This document shows, piece by piece, positions 1 to 10,713 of a stretch of DNA of 64,000 nucleotides. Numbering within the stretch: position 1 is the stretch's first letter; every line of letters begins with the position of its first letter. The notes under the pieces are model-generated. The model did no database searches. It was given only the letters and a program-made list of their open reading frames with translations, and was not told where the DNA came from. This DNA is from Bufo bufo (taxonomy: Eukaryota > Chordata > Amphibia > Anura > Bufonidae). The stretch covers positions 408,312,565-408,376,564 of the forward strand of contig NC_053392.1 in the NCBI RefSeq assembly GCF_905171765.1. The letters are read 5' to 3'. The position numbers were made by a program, and so were the translations under genes.

Positions 1-147
1 GCACATTCACATTATCTCCCACCCAGTCTTCTGCAGAAAGCGCACAGATGGCGCCAGAAAACCAAGCCTATCAGTCTGTCACATCACCCCAATGCATATC
101 AGGGAAACTGTCTGAGCCTCAACTTATGCAGCAGTCTCTTATGCTGT

Positions 148-1347
148 TTGAAGACTCAAGGGAATCCATCTAGCCCTTCTCCAGCGGCGGAAGACATAGA
201 ATGCACTGATGCACAACCACTTATGTTTTCTGATGATGAGGACATGGCAATACCACCTTCAGAGGAAGACTGGGTGGAAGACGATGCAGGGGACGATGAG
301 GTCCTAGACCCCACATGGAATGAAGGTCGTGCCACAGACTTTCAGAGTTCGGAGGAAGAGGCAGTGGTGAGACCAAGCCAACAGCGTAGCAAAAGAGGGA
401 GCAGTGGGCAAAAGCAGAACACCCGCCGCCAAGAGAGTCCGCCTGCTACTGGCCACCGCCATCTGGGACCGAGCACCCCAAAGGCAGCTTCAAGGAGTTC
501 CCTGGCGTGGCAGTTCTTCAAACAATGTGCTGACAACAAGACCCGAGTGGTTTGCACGCTGTGCCATCAGAGCCTGAAGCAAGGCATTAACGTTCTGAAC
601 CTTAGCACAACCTGCATGACCAGGCACCTGCATGCAAAGCATGAACTGCAGTGGAGTAAACACCTTAAAAACAAGGAACTCACTCAGGCTCCCCCTGCTA
701 CCTCTTCTGCTGCTGCCTCAGCCTCTTCCTCCGCCTCTGGAGGAACGTTGGCACCTGCCGCCCAGCAAACAGAGGATGTACCACCAACACCACCACCTCC
801 GTCACCAAGTATCTCCACCATGTCACACGGCAGCGTTCAGCTCTCCATCTCACAAACATTTGAGAGAAAGCGTAAACTCCCACCTAGCCACCCTCGATCC
901 CTGGCCCTGAATGCCAGCATTTCTAAACTACTGGCCTATGAAATGCTGTCATTCAGGCTGTTGGACACAGACAGCTTCAAACAGCTCATGTCACTTGCTG
1001 TCCCACAGTATGTTGTTCCCAGCCACCACTACTTCTCCAAGAGAGCCGTGCCTTCCCTGCACAACCAAGTATCCGATAAAATCAAGTGTGCACTGCGCAA
1101 CGCCATCTGTGGCAAGGTCCACCTAACCACAGATACGTGGACCAGTAAGCACGGCCAGGGACGCTATATCTCCCTAACTGCACACTGGGTAAATGTAGTG
1201 GCGGCTGGGCCCCAGGCGGAGAGCTCTTTGGCGCACGTCCTTCCGCCGCCAAGGATCGCATTGCAACATTCTTTGGCTCCTGTAGCCTCCTCCTCCTACT
1301 CGGCTTCCTCCTCCTCTTCTTCCACCTGCTGTCACGGCTGTGTGTGA
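148..1347 (+). pseudogene. hAT transposase, N-terminal part with BED zinc finger (broken)
   Basis: An acidic N-terminus is followed by a BED-type zinc finger at about residues 118-165: aromatic WQFF, then CTLC, then HLHAKH as the zinc-binding histidines. After a low-complexity linker comes the start of the RNase H-like catalytic core, with the first catalytic Asp in LTTDTWTS (near nucleotide 1129). The frame is real only to about 1329, where a solo LTR enters; the last residues to 1347 are LTR-encoded. The rest of the transposase continues at 1961. The BED finger binds the element's subterminal DNA in this family. Non-functional here. Confidence 0.85.
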
Positions 1348-1955
1348 GCAACAAGAGCATGCACAGAAAATAGAGCTACTGACCGGACCCAAACTAGGGA
1401 GGATAAAGGGTGACCCCTGTCCGACCCTCAAAAGCTCTCCCTATGCTGCTAAGCCCATGCCCGGATCCAAATGGTGGAAGGAGGCATGCCCGCGTACCTA
1501 AGACTGATGGCCACTGTAACCCCTACAATAGTGGAAGGGGCACGGCCACCGGTGCCCTGCTCAGTATATGGAGGGAACCGTGGTCGCCTCGGATCCAGTC
1601 AGAAAACACACAGATACACAGCAATGTCTGCACACTTAGCTGAAGGGCTGCAGCCGCAGTGAAGATGGATCCAAAGACAGGCTGGCAATATCCGGAGTAC
1701 TTGCTGCAGCAGAACACAGGTCCAGTGAAAGGATAGCATACAAGGGAACATACTCAAGCAAGAGCTACAACCCAAATGAGAAATATAATCCACACCTACA
1801 ATAGGAGGAGGGGGAATATAAAGGCAGGGAAATCAAACGGAGGAGAAACAGCTGGGAGGAAGGAAACAGAAAACTCCTCCCAGCTCTAGTAGTGACATCA
1901 TCACAGGGGTGGAGAAACAGAGCTGTGAGAACGTCCCAAAGCTCTGGTAGTGACA
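1330..1955. mobile_element. Solo LTR inside the hAT-1 transposase
   Basis: A 626-bp insert begins TGTCACGG and ends AGTGACA, giving TG...CA ends and a short terminal inverted match. It is flanked by a perfect 5-bp direct repeat CCTGC (1325-1329 and 1956-1960). Serine-rich hAT coding sequence resumes on the far side in register with what precedes it. This is what a Ty3/Gypsy-type LTR leaves after LTR-LTR recombination. No internal domains are present. Orientation is not decided: no convincing TATA plus AATAAA pair was seen. Confidence 0.8.
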
Positions 1956-1960
1956 CCTGC

Positions 1961-3344
1961 TCATCCAGTCACCCACACACCTTCACCACCAACTTCAGCA
2001 CAGCCCGGGGTAAACGTCAGCAGGCCATTCTGAAACTCATAATTTTGGGGGACAGGCCCCACACCGTGCAGGAGTTGTGTCGGGGTATTTAACAACAGAC
2101 CGACGAGTGGCTGCTGCCGGTGAGCCTCAAGCCCGGCCTGGTGGTGTGCGATAATGGGCGAAATCTCATTGCAGCTCTGGGACTAGCCGGTTTGACGCAC
2201 ATCCCTTACCTGGCGCATGTGCTGAATTTGGTGGTGCAGAAGTTCATTCACAACTACCCCGACATGTCAGAGCTGCTGCATAAAGTGCGGGCCGTCTGTG
2301 CGCACTTCTGGCATTCACATCCTGCCGCTGCTCGCCTGTCTGCGCTAAAAGCGTAACTTCGGCCTTCCCGCTCACCGGCTCATATGCGACGTGCCCACCA
2401 GATGGAACTCCACCTTGCACATGCTGGACAGACTGTGCGAGCAGCAGCAGGCTATAGTGGAGTTTCAGCTGCAGCACGCATGGGTCAGTCGCACTGCGGA
2501 ACAGCACCACTTCACCACCAATGACTGGGCCTCCATGTGAGACCTGTGTGCCCTGTTGCGCTGTTTTAAGTACTCCACCAACATGGCCAGTGGCGATGGC
2601 GCCATTATCAGCGTTACAATACCACTTCTATGTCTCCTTGAGAAAACACTTAGGGCGATGATGGAAGAGGAGGTGGCCCAGGAGGAGGAGGAGGAGGAGG
2701 AGGAGGAAGAGGGGTCATTTTTAGCACTTTCAGGCCAGTCTCTTAGAAGTGACTCAGAGGGAGTGCCCACCTTACTTCCTGCACTGGAGCGTGATAGGAA
2801 GATGCGCGAGTACAAGCGCACGTTGGTAGACGCGCTACTGAGAGCATTCCCAAATGTAACAGGGGAACAAGTGGAAGCCCAAGGCGAAGGCAGAGGAGGA
2901 GCACGAGGTCGCCAACGCAGCTGTGTCACGGCCAGCTCCTCTGAGGGCAGGGTTAGCATGGCAAAGATGTGGAAAAGTTTTGTCACCACGCCACAGCTAA
3001 CTGCACCACCACCTGATACGGAACGTGTTAGCAGGAGCCAGCATTTCACTAACATGGTGGAACAGTACGTGTGCACACCCCTCCACGTACTGACTGATGG
3101 TTCGGCCCCATTCAACTTCTGGGTCTCCAAATTGTCCACGTGGCCAGAGCTAGCCTTTTATGCCTTGGAGGTGCTGGCCTGCCCGGCGGCCAGTGTTTTG
3201 TCTGAACGTGTATTCAGCACGGCAGGGGGCGTCATTACAGACAAACGCAGCCGCCTATCCACAGCCAATGTGGACAAGCTGACGTTCATAAAAATGAACC
3301 AGGCATGGATCCCACAGGACCTGTCCATCCCTTGTGCAGATTAG
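1961..3344 (+). pseudogene. hAT transposase, C-terminal part with hATC dimerisation domain (broken)
   Basis: This continues the transposase after the solo LTR. The second catalytic Asp is in VVCDNGRN (near 2147). The C-terminal hATC dimerisation region runs from about 3140, with LSERVFSTAGG (catalytic Glu near 3201) and ending FIKMNQAWIP. In-frame stops occur at 2090 (TAA just before QQTDEW) and 2354, a further frame change falls between 2356 and 2556, and TGA lies near 2538. A glutamate-rich stretch encoded by GAG repeats lies near 2680-2712. Clearly dead, but domain order is preserved. Confidence 0.85.
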
Positions 3345-3458
3345 ACATTTATAACTACCTCCCCTTAACAATATATTCTTGTACTCCGGGGCACTTCATT
3401 CAATCCTCTTTTTTTAATTTTACCATTATATTGCGGGGCAACCCAAAGTTGAATGAAC

Positions 3459-4316
3459 CTCTCCTCTCTCTGGGTGCCGGGGCCTAAATATGTGACAGTG
3501 GCCTGTTCCAGTGGTGGGTGATATGAGGCCTGATTCTCTGCTATGACATGAAGCCTGATTCTCTGCTATGACATGAAGCCTGATTCTCTGCTATGGGACC
3601 TCTCTCCTCTGTCTGGGTGCCGGGGCCTAAATATCTGACAATGGCCTGTTCCAGTGGTGGGTGACGTGAATCCTGATTCTCTGCTATGACATGAAGCCTG
3701 ATTCTCTGCAATGGGACCTCTCTCCTCTGTCTGGGTGCCGGGGCCTAAATATCTGACAGTGGCCTGTTCCAGTGGTGGGTGACATGAAGCCTGATTGTCT
3801 GCTATGACATGAAGCCTGATTCTCTGCTATGGGACCTCTCTCCTCTGTCTGGGTGCCGGGGCCTAAATATCTGACAAAGGCCTGTTCCAGTGGTGGGTGA
3901 CATGAAGCCTGATTCTCTGCAATGGGACCTCTCTCCTCTGTCTGGGTGCCGGGGCCTAAATATTCTCTGCTATGACATGAAGCCTGATTCTCTGCTATGA
4001 CATGAAGCCTGATTCTCTGCTATGGGACCTCTCTCCTCTGTCTGGGTGTCGGGGCCTAAATACGAGACAGTGGCCTGTTCCAGTGGTGGGTGACATGAAG
4101 CCTGATTCTCTGCAATGGGACCTCTCTCCTCTGTCTGGGTGCTGGGGCCTAAATATCTGACAGTCGCCTGTTCCAGTGGTGGGTGACATGAAGCCTGATT
4201 ATCTGCTATGGGACCTCTCTCCTCTGTCTGGGTGCCGGGGCCTAAATATCTGACAGTGGCCTGTTCCAGTGGTGGGTGACATGAAGCCTGATTCTCTGCT
4301 ATGGGACCTCTCTCCA
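3459..4316 (+). repeat. Minisatellite in the 3' region of hAT-1
   Basis: About seven to eight copies of a block containing TCTGGGTGCCGGGGCC, AAATATCTGACAGTGG and TTCCAGTGGTGGGTGAC. The spacing of successive GACCTCTCTCCTC motifs varies from about 91 to 118 bp. The variation comes from a 26-bp sub-unit (GACATGAAGCCTGATTCTCT and following bases) present one to three times per block, so this is a two-level repeat. It lies between the transposase stop and the terminal region. Confidence 0.85.
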
Positions 4317-4439
4317 ATTGATATTGGTTAATTTTTATTTATTTTATTTGTATTTTAATTAATTTCCCTATCCACATTTGTTTGTAGGGGATTTACCTAC
4401 ATTTTGCTGCCTTTTGCAGCCCTCTAGCACTTTCCTGGG

Positions 4440-4600
4440 CTGTTTTACAGCCTTTTTAGTGCCGTAAAGTTCGGGTCCCCATTGACTTCAATGGGGTTCG
4501 GGGCGAAGTTCGGGTCGAGTTCGGATCCCGAACCCGAACATTTCCGGGAAGTTCGGCCGAACTTCTCGAACCCGAACACCCAGTTGTTTGCTCAACTCTA
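4440..4600. repeat. Right terminal region of hAT-1, self-complementary CCGAAC/GTTCGG motifs
   Basis: A run of alternating GTTCGGG and CCCGAAC motifs surrounds the phrase CATTGACTTCAATGGGG and ends in GCTCAACTCTA. The motifs pair with each other and give several possible hairpins. In hAT elements, short subterminal motifs like these are transposase binding sites; that role is inferred here. hAT-2 has analogous but different CGAAC/GTTCG-rich ends. Confidence 0.7.
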
Positions 4601-5108
4601 GCTGCTACCCCTAATTAGTTATTAGGGCAAGCCTTAGACCACAATATAGGGTCAAATTAGGGTTGCTTTTGACCCCGCCGCCTCTAGCAGCTGAGCGTCC
4701 GGTTTGGAGCCATTCACTTCGGTGTCATCAGGACGCACCCTGCACCCTGCATGTTGACGACAGAGCGGTAGGAACACGGGTTTAATTTCAGGTGCCGCAG
4801 AGCACTTTTTCTCTTTTTTCATCAAGTATTTGGGTGCCGCCGTGCACATTGACCTGTAATACCGCTGCTCTCACAATTTTATCATACTCATATTTTGGGC
4901 CTATCTTTTAATTTCATTAGTAAAAGTTATGTTTTAAGATAACTAATAAACCACTATTTTTTGAGCTATTGCAAATGATACATAGTGACGTCCATCCAAA
5001 GGATTATTGTCCACTTTTTCTGCTTCTACAGTATACTGCGTCCGCTAACTGCCTACCAGAGCGAATCCCCACAATACATACACACAATACATTATTAACA
5101 ATTTGGCA
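4601..5108. other. Unassigned interval, possible Penelope-like 3' relic
   Basis: No coding potential is recognised. On the minus strand around 4700-4737 a CTGATGA motif is enclosed by GCGTC and GACGC, followed by a small CAC..GTG hairpin. This resembles a degraded hammerhead ribozyme but lacks the GAAA segment. The rest is AT-rich sequence of unknown origin. Confidence 0.35.
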
Positions 5109-5111
5109 TTA

Positions 5112-5622
5112 GGGTACTTTCACACTTGAGTTAAACTTTTCCGGTATTGAGATTCCATCCTAGGGGCTCAATACCAGAAAAAAACTGATCAGTTTTATCC
5201 TAATGCATTCTGAATGGAAAGCAATCCGTTCAGTATGCATCAGGATGTCTTCAGTTCAGTCACTGTTTTTGGATGGAGCATGCTGCGGTATTTTCTCAGT
5301 CCAAAATCCCGGAACACTTGCCGGAATCCCAGATCCAGCATTATTTTCCATTGAAATGCATTAATGCCGGCCCCAAGTACTCCGGAAAAACGGAGACCAT
5401 GCGCAGACCTGTAAAAATGTGAAAAGGATAAATACTGGATCCGTTTTTTTCAGATGACAGCCGGGGAGACAGATCCGGTATTGCATCACATTTGTGAGAC
5501 GGATCCGCATCCGGATCCGTCTACAAATGGTATCCATTTGCATACAGATTGCCGGATCTGGCAGGGAGTTCCGGCAACGGAACTGCCCTCCGGAATCCAA
5601 CAACGCAAGTGTTAAAGTACCC
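5112..5622. mobile_element. Non-autonomous DNA transposon (MITE), 511 bp
   Basis: The left end GGGTACTTTCACACTTG and the right end, read in reverse complement (GGGTACTTTAACACTTG), form 17-bp terminal inverted repeats with one mismatch. A 3-bp direct repeat TTA flanks them (5109-5111 and 5623-5625). The interior is rich in CCGGAT and its complement and has no coding capacity. A TTA duplication fits the PIF/Harbinger superfamily; that assignment is inferred from duplication length only. Confidence 0.75.
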
Positions 5623-5699
5623 TTAGTGTGTGGCTTATAGAACTGAATTCTGATTCATTTTTCACATTTACAAAATTAATAATTATTAATAATCATACT

Positions 5700-5766
5700 G
5701 TAAAGAATGCATATATTGTGTGTATATAATGTATATAATATATATATTTATATATATATATATATA
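5700..5766. repeat. TA-rich microsatellite
   Basis: Imperfect TA/TATG repeats ending in a pure TA run that abuts the left end of Tc1-A. Tc1 elements insert at TA dinucleotides, so such tracts are natural targets. Confidence 0.8.
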
Positions 5767-6772
5767 GACTGTTGCAAGAAAAAGTATGTGAACCCTTTGG
5801 AATGATATGGATTTCTGCACAAATTGGTCATAAAATGTGATCTGATCTTCATCTAAGTCACAACAATAGACAATCACAGTCTGCTTAAACTAATAACACA
5901 CAAAGAATTAAATGTTACCATGTTTTTATTGAACACACCATGTAAACATTCACAGTGCAGGTGGAAAAAGTATGTGAACCCTTGGATTTAATAACTGGTT
6001 GAAACTCCTTTGGCAGCAATAACTTCAACCAAACGTTTCCTGTAGTTGCAGATCAGACGTGCACAACGGTCAAGAGTAATTCTTGACCATTCCTCTTTAC
6101 AGAACTGTTTCAGTTCAGCAATATTCTTGGGATGTCTGGTGTGAATTGCTTTCTTGAGGTCATGCCACAGCATCTCAATCGGGTTGAGGTCAGGACTCTG
6201 ACTGGGCCACTCCAGAAGGCGTATTTTTTTCTGTTAAGCCATTCTGTTGTTGATTTACTTCTATGCTTTTGTCACGGGGCGCCAAAGGCGCACTCGGTCT
6301 CCCATCAGCCGCAGACCTACTGCTTAGCTTCGGGAGTGAGGATCTGTGTTTGGCCTCGTTCCCAGGGCAGCTTTGCTAGCTGGGAGGCTCCCTGCTCCTA
6401 GGTCTGCTTTGAGCGCCGAGCTGATCACTCGGTGCTCGACTTGTCTGTCTGTCGGTCATGTGACGCTGGTCACGTCACATGACCCTCAGACCCCACTATA
6501 AATACAGGCAGCCTGCTGGCCACAGGTTGCCTGTTAATTCTAGGTTCCTGGCTATTTGTTGGACTACTGAATACTCTCCTGATCCTGTTCCCTGATGATC
6601 CTTTGCCTGCTCCTCCTGTACTGCGCATCCCTCCTGGTATTGTGACCTCGGCTCCCACCTGACTACTCTTTATGGACTCCTCTGGTACTTCTCTACTCTC
6701 CTGGTATTTGACCCCGGCTTCTCCTGACCATTCTTTGCTTAACCCTTTGTACTGCGTAGCTCTCTTGGTTCT

Positions 6773-7848
6773 TGTCACAGTCATTACCGCTGGCTGTGAC
6801 CTTCTGTCTATGCTCTCGCTGCAGCTCCGTTCCTCTGTATTATTTGTGGTTCTGTATGGGTTAACTCCCCTGTATTCCTATTAGGAGTTAATCCTCTGTC
6901 TGCTCCATGGGTGTGGTCTCTCTGCTGCACCCATGGAACCTGTATATAAGGCTGAGGTTTCCTCAGTTCTGTGTCAGCTCTCCTGGTGTGTGTTGTCTGT
7001 CCTGTTCCTGGTTTGTACTCTCTCCCATGCTGCTGACCCATGGGATCTGTGTCTGTCTGTCTGTGCTCTGTGAGTTTCCCTACTTGTTCATTTGCGTCCT
7101 CTTTCCCGTCCATTTTAATGTCGTCTGTCTGTTATCTGTTCTGCCTGTTATGTTTTAGTTACTTTGTGTTTATTCTGATGTGTGTGTTCAGCAAGCCTTT
7201 GCAGCAGAGTGGCATGACAAGGCTATGCAGTTTACTACTGGTGGAGCAAGTCCTTCTCTGCTCATTGCCACTCCTGCTCCCTTGCGTGAACTCCTGCTTG
7301 TATTATTAGTTGCCCTGTTTTGTATTCATATGTCTGTGTTCAGCAAGCCTTTGCAGCAGAGTGGCATGACAAGGCCATGCAGTTTACTACTGGTGGAGCA
7401 AGTCCTTCTCTGCTCATTGCCACTCCTGCTCCCTTGCGTGAACTCCTGCTTGTATTATTATTTGCCCTGTTTTGTATTTACCTGTCTGTTATGTTTGCCT
7501 ATGTGCCGTCGGTACCTTCTGGTACCTGTTGTCCATTCGCTCCTGCTGTCACTGTCTAGGTCACGCTCCAGAGTGGACCCTGGCAACTTTCTGCGGCTAA
7601 GTCTAACCCTACCATCTAGGGCTCTAGTGAAAGCCAGGAGTTGCTTAGTTACGCCCCTCTGGAGTATTACTAGACAGTGGCGCAGTGGGGGTTTTCTCCC
7701 ACTGTGCTGACGGTACATAGAGCTCATGTTTTATCTGTGCTGCTTTCCATGTTTCTGTTTGTGCAATAAACTCTTATGTGTCTGTACCTGATTTCCGTTT
7801 ATTGCTTGACGACGCGGTGGTCTCTCCTGGGACCTCCAACTCGTGACA
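6773..7848 (+). mobile_element. Second solo LTR nested inside the first
   Basis: A 1076-bp insert begins TGTCACAG and ends CTCGTGACA, flanked by the 5-bp direct repeat GTTCT (6768-6772 and 7849-7853). It has a TATA-like TATATAAG at 6943 and AATAAA at 7765, the order expected for an LTR read on the plus strand. A 152-bp tandem duplication (7187-7481) lies between them. Long open frames here (for example 7180-7710) are products of this non-coding repeat. Confidence 0.82.
7187..7481 (+). repeat. 152-bp tandem duplication in the nested LTR
   Basis: Two nearly identical consecutive copies, each starting TTCAGCAAGCCTTTGCAGC (7187 and 7339). They differ by about one base over most of their length, so the duplication is recent relative to other changes, or has been homogenised. 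Confidence 0.9.
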
Positions 7849-9645
7849 GTTCTGACCCGGTCCGTTCACGTTCCGTATTTTGTCTTGTCTGTCTTCCCTG
7901 CACATATCCTAAGTAAGGGACTGTCGTCCAGTTGTCCCCTGTCATCAGGACTCGTGAGGCAAGTAGGCAGGGCCAGGGGTGAGGGTGGAGCGCAGTGGTC
8001 ACTATCCTTCCCCCTGTGTGTGTGTGTGTGGACGTGACCGTTCCAGCTTTGGGTTGTTGTCTTGTTGCAACACCCATCTTAAGTTGAGCTTCAGCTGGTG
8101 GACAGATGGCCTTAAGTTCTCCTGCAAAATGTCTTGATAAACTTGGGAATTAATTTTTCCTTCGATGATAGCAATCCGTCTAGGCCCTGATGCAGCCAAG
8201 CAGCCCCAAACCATGATGCCCCCACCACCAAACTTCACAGGGATGAGGTTTTTATGTTGGTGTGCTGTCCCTCTTTTTATCCACACACAGTGTTGTGTGT
8301 TTCTTCCAAACAACTCAACTTTGGTTTCATCTGTCCACAGAATATTTTGCCAGTACTGTTGTGGAACATCTAGGTGCTCTTGTGCAAACTGTGAATGTGC
8401 AGCAATGTTTTTTTTGGACAGCAGTGGCTTCCTCTGTGGTATCCTCCCATTAAATCCATTCTTGTTTAGTGTTTTACGTATCGTAGATTGGCTAACAGGG
8501 ATGTTAGCATATGCCAGAGACTTTTGTAAGTCTTTAGCTGACACTCTAGGATTCTTCTTCACCTCATTGAGCAGTCTGCGCTGTGCTCTTGCAGTCATCT
8601 TTACAGGACGGCCACTCCTAGGGAGAGTAGCAGCAGTGCTGAACTTTCTCCATTTATAGACAATTTGTCTTACCGTGGACTGATGAACAGCAAGGCTCTT
8701 GGAGAAATTTTTATAACCCTTTCCAGCTTTATGCAAGTCAACAATTCTTAATCGTAGGTCTTCTGATATCTATTTTGTGTGAGGCATCATTCACATCAGG
8801 CAATGCTTCTTGTGAAAAGCAAACCCAGAACTGGTGTGTGTTTTATATAGGGCAGGGCAGCCATTAACCAACACCTCCAATCTCATCTTATTGATTGGAC
8901 TCCAGTTGGCTGACACCTCACTCCAATTAGCTCTTGGAGATGTCATTAGTCTAGGGGTTCACATACTTTTTCCACCTGCACTGTGAATGTTTAAATGGTG
9001 TGTTCAATAAAACATGGTAACATTTAATTCTTTGTGTGTAGAGTGTGATTGTCTATTGTTGTGACTTAGATGAAGATCATATCACATTTTATGACCAATT
9101 TGTGCAGAAAGCCATATCATTCCAAAGGGTTCACATACTTTTGCTTGCAACTGTATATACATACACACATACACACGGTCTTCAGAATTTTTTTATGCAT
9201 TTTTCAAAGCATTGTACCAACTTTTTAATCAGCACCATTGCTTTCACATCATCACATGAAAATCTACTTCCCCTTAAAGCTTCTTTAAATGGTCCAAAGG
9301 TGGAAATCAGATGGCGCTAAATCCAGACTGGGTGTTCTACAAACCGGATTCCAAAAAAGTTGGGACACTAAACAAATTGTGAATAAAAACTGAATGCAAT
9401 GATGTGGAGATGGCAAATGTCAATATTTTATTTGTAATAGAACGTAGATGACAGATCAAACGTTTAATCCGAGTAAATGTATCATTTTAAAGGAAAAATA
9501 CGTTGATTCCAATTTTCACGGTGTCAACAAATCCCAAAAAAGTTGGGACAAGTAGCAATAAGAGGCTGGAAAAAGTAAATTTGAGCATAACGAAGAGCTG
9601 GAAGACCAATTAACACTAATTAGGTCAATTGGCAACATGATTGGG

Positions 9646-9653
9646 TATAAAAA
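9646..9653 (+). promoter_or_regulatory. TATA box of the Tc1-B transposase
   Basis: TATAAAAA lies 38 bp upstream of the ATG at 9691 and inside the most upstream open frame, which opens with an ATG at 9637. A start site about 30 bp downstream would leave a very short leader and exclude that earlier ATG. This is the reason for choosing 9691 as the start codon. Confidence 0.65.
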
Positions 9654-9690
9654 GAGCTTCTCAGAGTGGCAGTGTCTCTCAGAAGCCAAG

Positions 9691-10713
9691 ATGGGTAGAA
9701 GATCACCAATTCCCACAATGTTGCGCAGAAAGATAGTGGAGCAATATCAGAAAGGTGTTACCGAGCGAAAAATTGCAAAGACTTTGCATCTATCATCATC
9801 AACTGTGCATAACATCATCCGAAGATTCAGAGAATCTGGATCAATCTCTGTGCGTAAAGGTCAAGGCCGTAAAACCATACTGGATGCCCATGATCTCCGG
9901 GCCCTTAAACGACACTGCACCACAAACAGGAATGCTACTGTAAAGGAAATCACAAAATGGGCTCAGGAATACTTCCAGAAACCATTGTCAGTGAACACAA
10001 TCCACCGTGCCATCCGTCGTTGCCAGCTGAAACTCTACAGTGCAAAGAAGAAGCCATTTCTAAGCAAGATTCACAAGCTCAGGCGTTTTCACTGGGCCAG
10101 GGATCATTTAAAATGGAGTGTGGCAAAATGGAAGACTGTTCTGTGGTCAGACGAGTCACGATTCGAAGTTCTTTTTGGAAATCTGGGACGCCATGTCATC
10201 CGGACCAAAGAGGACAAGGACAACCCAAGTTGTTATCAACGCTCAGTTCAGAAGCCTGCATCTCTGATGGTATGGGGTTGCATGAGTGCGTGTGGCATGG
10301 GCAGCTTGCATGTCTGGAAAGGAACCATCAATGCAGAAAAATATATTCAGGTTCTAGAACAACATATGCTCCCATCCAGACGTTATCTCTTTCAGGGAAG
10401 ACCCTGCATTTTTCAACAAGATAATGCCAGACCACATTCTGCATCAATCACAACATCATGGCTGCGTAGGAGAAGGATCCAGGTACTGAAATGGCCAGTC
10501 TGCAGTCCAGATCTTTCACCTATAGAGAACATTTGGCACATCATAAAGAGGAAGGTGGAACAAAGAAGGCCCAAGACGATTGAACAGTTAGAGGCCTGTA
10601 TTAGACAAGAATGGGAGAGCATTCCTATTTCTAAACTTGAGAAACTGGTCTCCTCGGTCCCCAGACGTCTGTTGAGTGTTGTAAGAAGAAGGGGAGATGC
10701 CACACAGTGGTGA
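9691..10713 (+). CDS. Tc1-type transposase (DD34E), intact, 340 residues
   Basis: Cuts the element out at its inverted repeats and inserts it at TA; acts in the nucleus. The N-terminus has two helix-turn-helix DNA-binding segments (residues ~5-50 and ~65-115) with a basic GQGRKT linker between. The catalytic triad is complete: Asp in LWSDESRFEV, Asp in QQDNARPHSA, and Glu in SPIENIWHII, with exactly 34 residues between the second Asp and the Glu. The frame opens upstream at 9637, but a TATA box overlaps that stretch, so MGRRSPIP at 9691 is preferred; the length then matches the family norm of about 340. No stop or frameshift was found. Activity is unproven. Confidence 0.92.
   Translation: MGRRSPIPTMLRRKIVEQYQKGVTERKIAKTLHLSSSTVHNIIRRFRESGSISVRKGQGRKTILDAHDLRALKRHCTTNRNATVKEITKWAQEYFQKPLSVNTIHRAIRRCQLKLYSAKKKPFLSKIHKLRRFHWARDHLKWSVAKWKTVLWSDESRFEVLFGNLGRHVIRTKEDKDNPSCYQRSVQKPASLMVWGCMSACGMGSLHVWKGTINAEKYIQVLEQHMLPSRRYLFQGRPCIFQQDNARPHSASITTSWLRRRRIQVLKWPVCSPDLSPIENIWHIIKRKVEQRRPKTIEQLEACIRQEWESIPISKLEKLVSSVPRRLLSVVRRRGDATQW

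Larger units (their letters stand above)
1..4600 (+). mobile_element. hAT-1: right-hand part of a decayed hAT DNA transposon
   Basis: The left end lies outside the window. The element contains a transposase relic (148-1329 and 1961-3344), a 3' minisatellite (3459-4316), and a terminal region full of CCGAAC/GTTCGG inverted motifs that closes with GCTCAACTCTA at 4590-4600. The better preserved hAT-2 copy also begins TAGAG, which supports this boundary. hAT elements make 8-bp target duplications; the right copy would be 4601-4608, but its partner is not visible. A solo LTR (1330-1955) interrupts the coding region. Family call is firm from the transposase; the exact right boundary is inferred. 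Confidence 0.85.
6270..8045 (+). mobile_element. Solo LTR (695 bp without its nested insert) in Tc1-A
   Basis: TG...CA ends (TGTCACGGGG and ACCGTTCCA) are flanked by the 5-bp direct repeat GCTTT (6265-6269 and 8046-8050). It interrupts Tc1-A coding sequence that continues cleanly on the other side. A TATA box (TATAAAT) lies at 6497. Its last ~130 bp resemble the end of the Gypsy-2 LTR (a GGGGTGAG block, then CCCCCTGTGTG and GTGAC), pointing to a related family. Removing the nested LTR at 6773-7848 and its duplication leaves 695 bp, close to the 650 bp of the Gypsy-2 LTR. Confidence 0.85.
5988..8787 (-). pseudogene. Tc1-A transposase (split, nonsense-mutated)
   Basis: Reading on the minus strand, ATG is at 8787 and the sixth codon is already TAG. 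Beyond it lie two helix-turn-helix segments and the catalytic core: first Asp in LWTDETKVELFG, and the second in the LQQDNNPK motif. The LTR at 6270-8045 then cuts the gene. The remainder (6269 down to 5988) encodes [16 protein letters not shown] and the C-terminus. Part of the core with the catalytic Glu straddles the insertion. Non-functional through the stop and the insertion. Confidence 0.85.
5767..9153 (-). mobile_element. Tc1-A: dead Tc1/mariner element carrying nested solo LTRs
   Basis: Terminal inverted repeats of about 215 bp (5767-5984 and 8941-9153) begin near CAGTTGCAAG, with a two-base difference at the left tip, and are flanked by TA. The motif AAAAAGTATGTGAACCCT occurs at both the outer and inner end of each repeat, giving the inverted-repeat/direct-repeat layout typical of many Tc1 elements. 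The interior holds a minus-strand transposase pseudogene split by a solo LTR at 6270-8045. Confidence 0.9.

Noticed and set aside
2465..3139. 224-residue open frame on the minus strand
   Set aside because: Lies antisense to the hAT-1 transposase; serine-rich because it opposes the GAG repeat. No domain recognised.
7180..7710. 176-residue open frame
   Set aside because: Lies in a solo LTR and includes the 152-bp tandem duplication; the protein is a repeated low-complexity product.
8165..8659. 164-residue plus-strand open frame
   Set aside because: Antisense to the Tc1-A transposase, whose helix-turn-helix and catalytic motifs are on the minus strand.
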